Below, piece after piece: positions 1 to 5,415 of a DNA stretch of 8,997 bases. Each line of letters starts with the position of its first letter. Within the stretch, counting starts at the first letter, position 1. The translations under genes and the position numbers were made by a program. This stretch comes from Acidimicrobiaceae bacterium (GTDB lineage: Bacteria; Actinomycetota; Acidimicrobiia; Acidimicrobiales; RAAP-2): positions 1-8,997 of the forward strand of contig PMFY01000137.1 in the NCBI GenBank assembly GCA_003157945.1. The letters are read 5' to 3'. The notes under the pieces are model-generated. The model made no database searches and was not told where the DNA came from. It was given only the letters and a program-made list of their open reading frames with translations.

Positions 1-174
1 CACCTCGGCGCCGTCATCATCGTGGGGGGCGACCCCAAGGCCGTGCACCGTCTCGGCTTCCGGGCCGCGTCCACGCTGGCCGACGCGCTGGAGATGGCCC
101 GCGACGTCGTCGGCACCTCCCCCACCCTCACCCACCTGCACGCCCCGCCGATCCTCATGGCCGACGTCCAGTGA
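1..174 (+). CDS. C-terminal end of a probable lactate racemase-domain (LarA-like) protein, partial
   Basis: Frame 1 is open from the window edge to TGA 172-174 and gives the last 57 residues of a protein that starts outside the window. The tail reads HLGAVIIVGGDPKAVHRLGF, then ASTLADALEMA, then HLHAPPILMADVQ. From memory this resembles the C-terminal end of actinobacterial lactate racemase-domain (DUF2088/LarA-like) proteins, which have a conserved GF.AA.TL..ALE.A stretch and end with a pro-rich PP..LADV segment. Canonical LarA isomerises lactate through a nickel-pincer cofactor, but many actinobacterial homologues have unknown substrates. The catalytic and cofactor-binding parts lie outside the window, so function cannot be judged here. 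The stop is 10 bases before the next + strand start, so the two genes are probably co-transcribed. The reading frame is secure; the family name is tentative. Confidence 0.5.
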   Translation, partial: HLGAVIIVGGDPKAVHRLGFRAASTLADALEMARDVVGTSPTLTHLHAPPILMADVQ

Positions 175-184
175 GCACGCCGCC

Positions 185-1222
185 ATGAGCAAGGTGCGCG
201 ACACCTCGCGGATCCTCCGGTCCCGTCGCGCCGTGCGGACCGACGCCACCCTGGGCGCCGACGCGTCCGGGGGCGGCGCGGCGACGTCACTCCGGCCCTC
301 GGCGCTGGCGGCGCGGGCCGGACGAAGTCGGTTCCCGCTGGCCGCCCCCACCTGGCCGGGGTCGGTGCCGCGTCCGGCCCCCGAACCCGAACTGGGCGTC
401 CACTACGACACCGCCTGGTCGCGCCGGTACCCGGTGCGCCTGGCCCGGGCCATGGTGCTCGACAACGTCACCCGGCCGCTGGCCCGGGCCCTGGCCTCGC
501 CCCAGTTGCGCGGCGACGAGCAACTCGTCGACGTCGAGGTCCCCGTCATCTTCGCGGCCAACCACGCCAGCCACGTCGACACCCCGCTCCTGCTGGCCTG
601 CCTCCCCCTCCGGTTCCGCCACCGCACCGTGGTGGCCGCGGCGGCCGACTACTTCTTCGACCGACGGTGGAAGGCCGACGCCTTCTCCTTCCTGCTCGGG
701 GCGATCCCCATCGAGCGCACGAAGGTCAACCGTCGCTCCGCCGATCTGGCCGCCGAACTCCTGGCCGACGACTGGAACCTGGTCATCTTCCCGGAGGGCG
801 GGCGGTCCCCCGACGGATGGGCGCAGGAATTCCGCGGCGGTGCCGCCTACCTGGCGTCGCGCACCGGGCGGCCGGTCGTCCCCGTCCACCTCGACGGCAC
901 GCGCCACATCCTGCCGAAGGGAGGCGGCACCGTCCGTCGCACCCGGACGACGGTCACGTTCGGCACGCCGCTGTGGCCGGCCGATGGCGAGGACGCCCGC
1001 AGGTTCAGTGCCCGCATCGAGGCCGCCGTCGCCACCCTGGCCAACGAGTCCTCCACCGACTGGTGGACGGCCCGCAGGCAGGCGGCGGCCGGTACGACGC
1101 CGTCGCTCCAGGGTCCCGAGGTGGCACCGTGGCGGCGGGCCTGGGCCCTCGAGGCCGCCCCGGACCGGTCCGAGGCCATCGACGCCGAGGGCAACGACTG
1201 GCCCCGGCGGTCCAAGGACTGA
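185..1222 (+). CDS. 1-acyl-sn-glycerol-3-phosphate acyltransferase family (PlsC-like)
   Basis: This 345-residue protein has the hallmarks of the PlsC/LPLAT family: NHASHVD (H127 and D132 of the HX4D catalytic pair), FFDRRW and IPIERTK (substrate-binding region), FPEGGRS at 202-208 (the PEG motif that binds the glycerol phosphate) and VVPVHLDGT. Members transfer a fatty acyl group to lysophosphatidic acid or a related acceptor on the inner membrane face. The catalytic domain covers roughly residues 85-285. In front of it is an Ala/Arg/Gly/Pro-rich segment of about 75 residues without recognisable domain, and behind it a polar tail of about 50 residues. The true start could lie further in (for example M89, just before VLDNVTRPLARAL), but 185 gives close spacing to the upstream gene. 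I see no strong ribosome-binding site. It converges on the minus-strand DUF3052-type gene with only 18 bases between them. The acyl acceptor is unknown. Confidence 0.85.
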   Translation: MSKVRDTSRILRSRRAVRTDATLGADASGGGAATSLRPSALAARAGRSRFPLAAPTWPGSVPRPAPEPELGVHYDTAWSRRYPVRLARAMVLDNVTRPLARALASPQLRGDEQLVDVEVPVIFAANHASHVDTPLLLACLPLRFRHRTVVAAAADYFFDRRWKADAFSFLLGAIPIERTKVNRRSADLAAELLADDWNLVIFPEGGRSPDGWAQEFRGGAAYLASRTGRPVVPVHLDGTRHILPKGGGTVRRTRTTVTFGTPLWPADGEDARRFSARIEAAVATLANESSTDWWTARRQAAAGTTPSLQGPEVAPWRRAWALEAAPDRSEAIDAEGNDWPRRSKD

Positions 1223-1226
1223 GCCG

Positions 1227-1239
1227 GACCGGGACGGTC
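1227..1239. terminator. Small hairpin in convergent gap, weak terminator candidate
   Basis: GACCG, loop GGA, CGGTC form a 5-bp perfect hairpin in the 18-base gap between the stop of the PlsC-like gene (+) and the stop of the DUF3052-type gene (-). There is no T tract on either strand, so only its position suggests a terminator role. Confidence 0.2.
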
Positions 1240-1240
1240 G

Positions 1241-1591
1241 TCAGCCGGGGCGGAAGCGCAGGGCCGACCAGACGTCGTCGATCGCCACCTGGCGCACCGG
1301 ACGGACACCCTCCTCGGTCAGACGCGCGGCCAGCACGTCCCGGTTGAGGTCGGTCCCGAGCTGGCCGGACTTCGGGTAGGCCACCCACGTGAGCCGGTCG
1401 GCGGAGGCCGCGGCGACCACCGTGGCGAGGCGGCCCTCCAGGGCCGCCCGGTCGGCCACGAACGCCAGCACGCCGGCCTCGGTGCCGCCAGCGGTGGCCA
1501 GGCCGGTCAGGGCCGGGACGGTCGTGGCGTCGACACCCGTGACGACGACGCCCTGCCCCGGTCGCAGCTGCAGCTTCTCGGTCAGGTCCAC
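1241..1591 (-). CDS. DUF3052-type small protein
   Basis: This 116-residue protein starts at GTG 1591 and ends at TGA 1243-1241. It begins VDLTEKLQLRPGQGVVV, contains VLAFVADRAALEGRL and LTWVAYPKSGQLGTDLNRDVL, and ends VRQVAIDDVWSALRFRPG. The order (EKL...KPGQ, then a predicted beta strand with FV..RA.LE, then W.AYPK....TDL..D, then DD.WS.LRF) matches my memory of the DUF3052 family, whose function is unknown. The fold looks like a small alpha/beta domain reminiscent of a Rossmann-type half. It has no membrane segment. The open frame continues far upstream, but that part shadows gatD in another frame; the family N-terminus sets the GTG start. It follows gatD after 25 bases with no clear ribosome-binding site and is probably the last gene of the minus-strand cluster. 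Confidence 0.75.
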   Translation of the reverse strand: MDLTEKLQLRPGQGVVVTGVDATTVPALTGLATAGGTEAGVLAFVADRAALEGRLATVVAAASADRLTWVAYPKSGQLGTDLNRDVLAARLTEEGVRPVRQVAIDDVWSALRFRPG

Positions 1592-1616
1592 GGTTCCAGT
1601 CTGGCGGCGACCGTGC

Positions 1617-2429
1617 TCAGCGTGCCACCCGCAGGCGCCGGGCCACCGCACGCCAACCGGCTCCCGCTCGGTCGACCGCCTCGAGCCGCTCGGACCGCAG
1701 GGCCAGCTCCTCGTAGTCGTCGAGGGGCTCGAGGGCGACCCCCGTGCCCTCCGGCGCGTCGGCCGGGGCCAGCGCCCAGCCGAGCAGCAGGTCGGCCAGC
1801 GCCGTGTTGCGGGCCAGGACCGGGCCGTGCAGGTAGGTGCCGAGGACCCGACCGGCCCAGGCGCCCTCGCTGCCGTCGCCGCCGCCGTTGCCGATGCCGC
1901 GCTCGACGCGGGCCAGCGCCCGTGCGCCCGGTCCCACGACCGACACACCGCCGTGGTTCTCGAACCCGGTCAGTCGCGGCAGCCGCTCACCGGCCGCCGT
2001 GCGCGGCGCCTCCGTCGTCGGCGTGGCCACGAGCTCACCCACGGCCCGGGTGCCCGTCCCCTTCGCCGTGGTCAGGTCGAGCAGTCCGACACCCGGGTGC
2101 GGCCGGCCGGCACTGTCGGGAAAGGAGTGGCCGATCACCTGGTACCCCGCGCATACGCCGAGCACCACGGCGCCCTCGGCCACGCGGGCGGACAGGGTCC
2201 CCTCCTCCAGGAGGGTGGTGGCCGCCCGCACCTGGGGGCCGTCCTCGCCACCGCCGACGGTGTAGAGGTCGGCGCCGGGCAGCGGACGGTCCGACGGGGC
2301 CTGGACGAGGTCGACGTCGATCCCCCGCCAGGCGGCCCGCCGGGCCAGGATCACCCCGTTGCCTCCGTCGCCGTAGGTGCCGAGCAGGTCGGGGAAGACG
2401 ACGGCCACGGTCAGCCGGCGACCGCTCAC
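1617..2429 (-). CDS. gatD: Lipid II isoglutaminyl synthase, glutamine amidotransferase subunit GatD
   Basis: This 270-residue protein is a class I (triad) glutamine amidotransferase of the GatD/CobQ-like type. It hydrolyses glutamine and passes ammonia to MurT for amidation of the alpha-carboxyl of D-Glu in lipid II, giving D-isoglutamine. Visible motifs are VFPDLLGTYGDGGN near the N-terminus, GGGEDGPQ, the nucleophile elbow GVCAGYQ with C93, GFENHGG, and TYLHGPVLARN with H201. In Staphylococcus aureus GatD the catalytic residues are C94 and H189, so spacing fits. It is somewhat longer than the roughly 230-245 residues usual for the family, partly because of a Gly/Glu insert before the catalytic His and a Glu/Ala/Arg-rich C-terminus of about 50 residues. 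The GTG start (2429-2427) overlaps the murT TGA (2428-2426), implying translational coupling and stoichiometric production. An in-frame extension upstream is a murT shadow. Confidence 0.93.
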   Translation of the reverse strand: MSGRRLTVAVVFPDLLGTYGDGGNGVILARRAAWRGIDVDLVQAPSDRPLPGADLYTVGGGEDGPQVRAATTLLEEGTLSARVAEGAVVLGVCAGYQVIGHSFPDSAGRPHPGVGLLDLTTAKGTGTRAVGELVATPTTEAPRTAAGERLPRLTGFENHGGVSVVGPGARALARVERGIGNGGGDGSEGAWAGRVLGTYLHGPVLARNTALADLLLGWALAPADAPEGTGVALEPLDDYEELALRSERLEAVDRAGAGWRAVARRLRVAR

Positions 2430-3751
2430 AGCGCCCGTCGCAGGTCGGCGAAGGCCGTGTAGTTCCCCAGGAACTCGAGCCGGGCGCCCTCCGGCGAGCG
2501 GGTGGCGGCATGGTCGATGGCCGCCACCGGCCCGTCGACCACGGCGTGCTCCACTTCGGCGTAGCGCAGCCGCACGGCCAGGTCGAGCCGCCGCTCCCCC
2601 GTGGCCACGACGGCCCGACCGGCCAGCCGCTCGAAGGGGACGTCCCACAGCCACGAGGTGTCGAAGCCGTCGGCGGTCCGGGCGTTGACCGACAGCACCA
2701 CGCCACCATCCGGGTCGCCCGTCTCGTCGAGCAGGTCGAAGATGGCCGTCCACCCGGCCGGGTTCTTGGCCAGCAGCAGGCGCACCGGGTGCCCGGACCG
2801 GGCCACGGTGGAGAACCGGCCCGCCACCTCGGTCACCCCGTCGAGCCGTCCGAGGGCGGTGTCCACGTCCCCCTCACCGGCCGTGTCGAGCATCACGGCG
2901 GCGGCCACCGCGGCCATTCCGGCGTTGGCGCGGTTGAACCCCCCGGGGAGCCCGATGCGGATCGGGTGGCGGGTGCCGTCGGCCAGCACCAGCTCGTCGT
3001 CGTCCACCCGTGCCCCCACGTCGGGCCGGGCGAAGTCGCACCGGTCACAGGCCCAGCCGCCGTCGTCGGCGAAGGCGATGCGGCCCCCGCACGCCGGGCA
3101 GCCCGCGGCGTCATCGTGCCAGACCTGGCCGGCACCGACCCAGCGGACCTCGGGGGCCACGGCCGCGGCGAAGGCCACCATGGGGTCGTCCGCGTTGGCC
3201 ACCACGACGGTGCCGGGGCCCCCTTCGTGCCGGGCGGGGAGCCCGGCGAGTGCGGCCCGCCAGCGGTCGACCAGCATCCGGACCTCGGCGATGCGGTCGA
3301 GCTGGTCGCGCGACAGGTTGAGCAGCACCACGACCTCGGGCCCCGTCTCGACGATGCACCGGCCGAGGTACCCCTCGTCGACCTCGAGCACGGCCACCGG
3401 CGCGGTCGGTGCGCCGACCAGGGCGGCCACGTGGCCGGCCGGCATGTTGGCCCCGGTGTCGTTGCTGACGACCTCCGTGCCGGTGCCGGTGCCGGTCAGG
3501 GCCGCGGCCAGGAGCCGCGTGGTGGTGGTCTTGCCGTTGGTACCGGTGACCAGGGCGACACGCCGGCCGGCGGCGACGGCCCCCAGCAGGCCCGGGTCGA
3601 CGAGGAGCCCGGCCCGACCGCCGGCGACGGTGCCACTGCCCCGACCGAGGGCCCGGGACAGGCGGTTCACCCCCGTCACGGTGGCCGAGGCGAGCGCGGT
3701 CCTGGTCGGGCGCGGGGCTGCGGCACCCGCGGGCGTGACCCGGACCGTCAC
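2426..3751 (-). CDS. murT: Lipid II isoglutaminyl synthase, Mur ligase-like subunit MurT
   Basis: This 441-residue protein, about the length of S. aureus MurT, is the ATP-dependent partner of GatD. It contains, in order, the Mur-ligase P-loop TGTNGKTTTTR with K74, the SNDTGANMPAG stretch, VLEVDEGYLGR, NLSRDQLDR, a Cys4 zinc-ribbon insert (C218, C221, C235, C238; CPAC and CDRC) that is characteristic of MurT, the FNRANA segment near 272, and a C-terminal DUF1727 domain with NPAGWTAIFDLL and ADGFDTSWLWD (D364 is a candidate for the conserved Asp that cooperates with GatD). The complex activates and amidates D-Glu of lipid II at the cytoplasmic membrane, which supports cross-linking. The GTG start (3751-3749) overlaps the TGA of the fusion gene (3750-3748), and the stop overlaps the gatD start in the same way. 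The first 30 residues are Ala/Thr-rich; the upstream open frame is a shadow. Confidence 0.95.
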   Translation of the reverse strand: MTVRVTPAGAAAPRPTRTALASATVTGVNRLSRALGRGSGTVAGGRAGLLVDPGLLGAVAAGRRVALVTGTNGKTTTTRLLAAALTGTGTGTEVVSNDTGANMPAGHVAALVGAPTAPVAVLEVDEGYLGRCIVETGPEVVVLLNLSRDQLDRIAEVRMLVDRWRAALAGLPARHEGGPGTVVVANADDPMVAFAAAVAPEVRWVGAGQVWHDDAAGCPACGGRIAFADDGGWACDRCDFARPDVGARVDDDELVLADGTRHPIRIGLPGGFNRANAGMAAVAAAVMLDTAGEGDVDTALGRLDGVTEVAGRFSTVARSGHPVRLLLAKNPAGWTAIFDLLDETGDPDGGVVLSVNARTADGFDTSWLWDVPFERLAGRAVVATGERRLDLAVRLRYAEVEHAVVDGPVAAIDHAATRSPEGARLEFLGNYTAFADLRRAL

Positions 3752-5130
3752 GCGGAAGGGCGCGTGGCGGCCAGTTCCTCGTCGGTGGGGACGTGCGGCC
3801 GGCGGGCCTCGTCCGGCAGCAGGGCGGCGACGGCGTCGAGCAGCGTGCGGGTATCGGCCACCGCATCGGTCAGGCCGAGGGTCACCGGTGGGCCCACCGT
3901 GACGGTCACCCGGGGCGGGTGCTGCAACGCGGTCATGTTCGGCACCTTGGACGAGCGGGGCCACACCTTCTCCGTGCCCCACACCCCGATCGGGACGACC
4001 GGGGCACCGGTGTCGGCGGCCAGACGGGCCGCCCCCGTCTTGCCGTGGAGGACGGGGTCGAAGAACGCCTCGCCCCGGGGGATGGTGCCCTGGGGGATGA
4101 CGATGACCACCTCGCCGGCGTGGAGGGCGGCGGTGGCCCGGCGCATCGGGTCGCCGGAACCACTCCCGCGGTCGACCGGGATCCCACCCAGGGCGCGGGA
4201 GATCTGGCCGACCACCGGCGCGTCGAACAGCTCCTGCTTGCCCATGAAGCGGACCGGCCGGCCGAGCCGGGCGGCCACGAGGGCGAGGGCGGCGACGTCG
4301 AAGTAGCTGCGGTGGTTGGACACCAGGATGACCGGTCCCTCGTGGGGCACGTGCTCGATGCCGTTGACGGTGAAGCGCGCGTAGGGGAACGACTCCGGGC
4401 GGATGAACGGCCGCAGCAGGTGGTAGGGCTCGAGGCCGATCACCGACGGGACGCCGGGCGGACGGTCCCAGTGTTCGAGCGGCCACCGGCGGGCCATGGC
4501 CACCGCCACCAGCCGGGGGTCGGCGTTGACGGCGTGCGGCGTGCCGACCGCCGACAGGAGCGGCACGTCGAAGAAGCTGTCCGAGTAGGCGTGGCAGTCG
4601 GCGAGGTCGATGCCGCGCTGCGCCGCCCAGTCGCGGGCGGCGTCCCGCTTGTTCGTGCCCCAGATGAACCGTCCGACCAGCCGCCCGGTGTAGTGGCCGT
4701 CGATCTCCTGGTAGCGGGTGGCGAGCACGTCGTCGAACCCGAGCGCCGAGGCGAGGGCATCGACCAGGTCGTGGGGCGAAGTGGTCGCCAGCACCAGGAG
4801 TCGACCCTCCGCCCGGTGGGCGGCCAACTCCTCCAGGGCCCAGGGCTGGACCAGGTCGATGAGGTCCTCCACGACCGCCGCCCCCGCCTTGCGCACGCCG
4901 GCCGCCGGGCGGCCCTTCATCATCCGGGCGGCCGCCCGGGCCAGGCCCATGAAGGGGGCGGTCTCGCCGAAGGAGTTGTAGAAGGCGTAGAGGTACCGGT
5001 CACCGGGTAGTTTGCGGCCGGCGCTGAGGACCCCCTCGGCCACCATGGCCTCCTGGAACACCGGCCCCGACGCGGACCGGATCAGCGTGCGGTCGAGGTC
5101 GACGAAGACGGCACCCGTGGCGTCGGACAT
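3748..5130 (-). CDS. HAD-IB phosphatase fused to 1-acylglycerol-3-phosphate acyltransferase
   Basis: This 460-residue protein has two domains. Residues 1-215 are a HAD superfamily IB phosphatase: DLDRTL (D11 nucleophile, D13), LATTSP (motif II, near 114-119), K161, and YSDSFFDVPLL (D184, D188; motif IV). Residues 245-440 are a PlsC-type acyltransferase: SNHRSYFD (H273, D278), FMGKQELF, GGIPVDRG, and IPQGTIPRGEAFF where the usual PEGT is PQGT (Q347). The same fusion, with PQGTIPRG as I recall it, occurs in mycobacteria (Rv2483c, annotated as plsC). The acyltransferase half probably acylates lysophosphatidate. The phosphatase substrate is not known: phosphoserine is the commonly transferred annotation but is not shown by the sequence. 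The ATG at 5130 opens right on the HAD motif and lies 6 bases after a TAGGTT hexamer, suggesting a leaderless transcript. It heads the murT-gatD cluster and lies downstream of the 6C small RNA. Confidence 0.9.
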   Translation of the reverse strand: MSDATGAVFVDLDRTLIRSASGPVFQEAMVAEGVLSAGRKLPGDRYLYAFYNSFGETAPFMGLARAAARMMKGRPAAGVRKAGAAVVEDLIDLVQPWALEELAAHRAEGRLLVLATTSPHDLVDALASALGFDDVLATRYQEIDGHYTGRLVGRFIWGTNKRDAARDWAAQRGIDLADCHAYSDSFFDVPLLSAVGTPHAVNADPRLVAVAMARRWPLEHWDRPPGVPSVIGLEPYHLLRPFIRPESFPYARFTVNGIEHVPHEGPVILVSNHRSYFDVAALALVAARLGRPVRFMGKQELFDAPVVGQISRALGGIPVDRGSGSGDPMRRATAALHAGEVVIVIPQGTIPRGEAFFDPVLHGKTGAARLAADTGAPVVPIGVWGTEKVWPRSSKVPNMTALQHPPRVTVTVGPPVTLGLTDAVADTRTLLDAVAALLPDEARRPHVPTDEELAATRPSA

Positions 5131-5136
5131 CCCCTC

Positions 5137-5142
5137 AACCTA
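5137..5142 (-). promoter_or_regulatory. Candidate -10 (TAGGTT) for leaderless HAD/acyltransferase-murT-gatD transcript
   Basis: On the minus strand TAGGTT (TANNNT type) ends 6 bases before ATG 5130, placing transcription start on or next to the A of the start codon. The GAGGGG between them touches the ATG and is too close to act as a ribosome-binding site. No good -35 is visible in the GC-rich sequence upstream. Confidence 0.45.
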
Positions 5143-5200
5143 CCGCCGGGCGCCCACCCACGGGGGCTGGCCCCGACGGGCCCGCGCCCTCCGGGGGTGA

Positions 5201-5220
5201 CGGGGTCCCGCGGGGTCCCG
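5201..5220. repeat. Tandem direct repeat of CGGGGTCCCG, two copies
   Basis: The decamer CGGGGTCCCG occurs twice back to back. Each copy has CGGG/CCCG self-complementary ends, and the junction makes CCCGCGGG. It lies in the 130-base GC-rich stretch between the 3' end of the 6C RNA and the HAD/acyltransferase start, where no gene is visible. It could form a hairpin in a read-through transcript or be simple GC-rich sequence. Confidence 0.6.
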
Positions 5221-5259
5221 GACGGTGCCACCCACCAGGGAGAACGGCCCCCGGACGCG

Positions 5260-5346
5260 GCAAAGGGACCACCGGGGGGGAGAGGTGGTCCCTTCGCACT
5301 GACTCAACGAGGAAAGGAGGGGGATTCCTATGTCCTGTGGTCGTGG
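5260..5346 (-). ncRNA. 6C: 6C-type small RNA
   Basis: Read on the minus strand, this segment has two hairpins with cytosine-rich loops, the defining architecture of the actinobacterial 6C RNA. Hairpin 1: AGGAA (5329-5325), loop TCCCCCTCCT, TTCCT (5314-5310). Hairpin 2: an 11-bp perfect stem, AAGGGACCACC (5294-5284) and GGTGGTCCCTT (5273-5263), around loop TCTCCCCCCC, followed by T and GCC, so it also serves as an intrinsic terminator. Known 6C RNAs (B11/6C in mycobacteria) use the C-rich loops to pair with G-rich sequences, including ribosome-binding regions, of target mRNAs. Hairpin 1 carries CCTCCTTTC, complementary to a full Shine-Dalgarno. The neighbour downstream encodes a HAD-IB phosphatase; as I recall, mycobacterial 6C also lies next to a HAD-family gene (Rv3661). 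The 5' end is estimated from the promoter, the 3' end from the hairpin; both may be off by several bases. Confidence 0.87.
5263..5294 (-). terminator. Second C-loop hairpin, intrinsic terminator of the 6C RNA
   Basis: This is an 11-bp perfect GC-rich stem with a 10-base loop. On the minus strand it ends CCCTTT before GCC, a short T run. On the plus strand the hairpin has no T run after it, so it is oriented to end the minus-strand transcript. Leaky termination would let the sRNA promoter also feed the HAD/acyltransferase-murT-gatD cluster. Confidence 0.65.
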
Positions 5347-5350
5347 AGTC

Positions 5351-5380
5351 ACTGTATAACGGTCGCGAGCAATCAGTCAA
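5351..5380 (-). promoter_or_regulatory. Sigma-70-like promoter of the 6C RNA
   Basis: On the minus strand TTGACT (5380-5375, five of six consensus bases) is followed after 18 bases by TACAGT (5356-5351), or after 16 bases by TATACA (5358-5353). Transcription would begin near 5350-5343, just upstream of the first 6C hairpin. This is the best -35 element seen in the window and stands out against the GC-rich background. Confidence 0.65.
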
Positions 5381-5391
5381 CCAGTTTGTCT

Positions 5392-5406
5392 AGATACCTG
5401 GTATCT
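5392..5406. promoter_or_regulatory. 15-bp palindrome, candidate LysR operator
   Basis: AGATACC, a central T, then GGTATCT form a perfect 7-bp inverted repeat in the LysR/6C divergent gap. Its centre (5399) is about 55 bases upstream of the predicted 6C start, the usual place for a LysR-family recognition site. On the other side it overlaps TATCTT (5402-5407), the probable -10 of the lysR gene. The geometry suggests autorepression and control of the leftward sRNA promoter. The binding protein is inferred from position only. Confidence 0.6.
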
Positions 5407-5407
5407 T
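5402..5407 (+). promoter_or_regulatory. Candidate -10 (TATCTT) for leaderless LysR-family gene
   Basis: TATCTT ends 8 bases before ATG 5416, so transcription would begin at or within a base or two of the start codon. There is no Shine-Dalgarno sequence directly before the ATG, consistent with leaderless translation. No clear -35 is present. An alternative is TATAAC at 5355-5360, which would give a 5' leader of about 50 bases. Confidence 0.4.
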
Positions 5408-5415
5408 CATTGACG

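Noticed and set aside
3480..3500. Repeated GGTGCC units within murT as a possible tandem repeat.
   Set aside because: It encodes a short Gly-Thr run in a surface loop and is too short to be more than coding-sequence simple repeat.
1613..4306. An 897-codon plus-strand open frame and other long plus-strand frames across the murT/gatD region.
   Set aside because: They lie antisense to clearly recognised genes, have Arg/Pro/Gly-rich translations with no motifs, and are the usual by-product of high GC.
5310..5325. CCTCCTTTC on the minus strand as a possible 16S rRNA 3' end fragment.
   Set aside because: Flanking sequence does not match 16S; it is the loop of the first 6C hairpin.
5312..5359. Plus-strand GAAAGGAGG, an apparently perfect Shine-Dalgarno, 9 bases before ATG 5330 of a nine-codon frame (MSCGRGVTV) ahead of lysR; looked like a leader peptide.
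   Set aside because: It is the complement of the C-rich loop of the minus-strand 6C RNA, which explains the G-rich run. No plus-strand promoter is visible upstream.
5135..5380. Minus-strand open frames of 70-81 residues in the lysR/HAD gap.
   Set aside because: They lack a ribosome-binding site and domain similarity, have Pro/Gly/Arg-rich composition typical of GC-rich non-coding DNA, and overlap the 6C RNA and promoters.
5197..5415. A 73-codon N-terminal extension of the LysR gene.
   Set aside because: ATG 5416 begins the standard LysR N-terminus, and the extension runs over the 6C RNA, its promoter and the palindrome.
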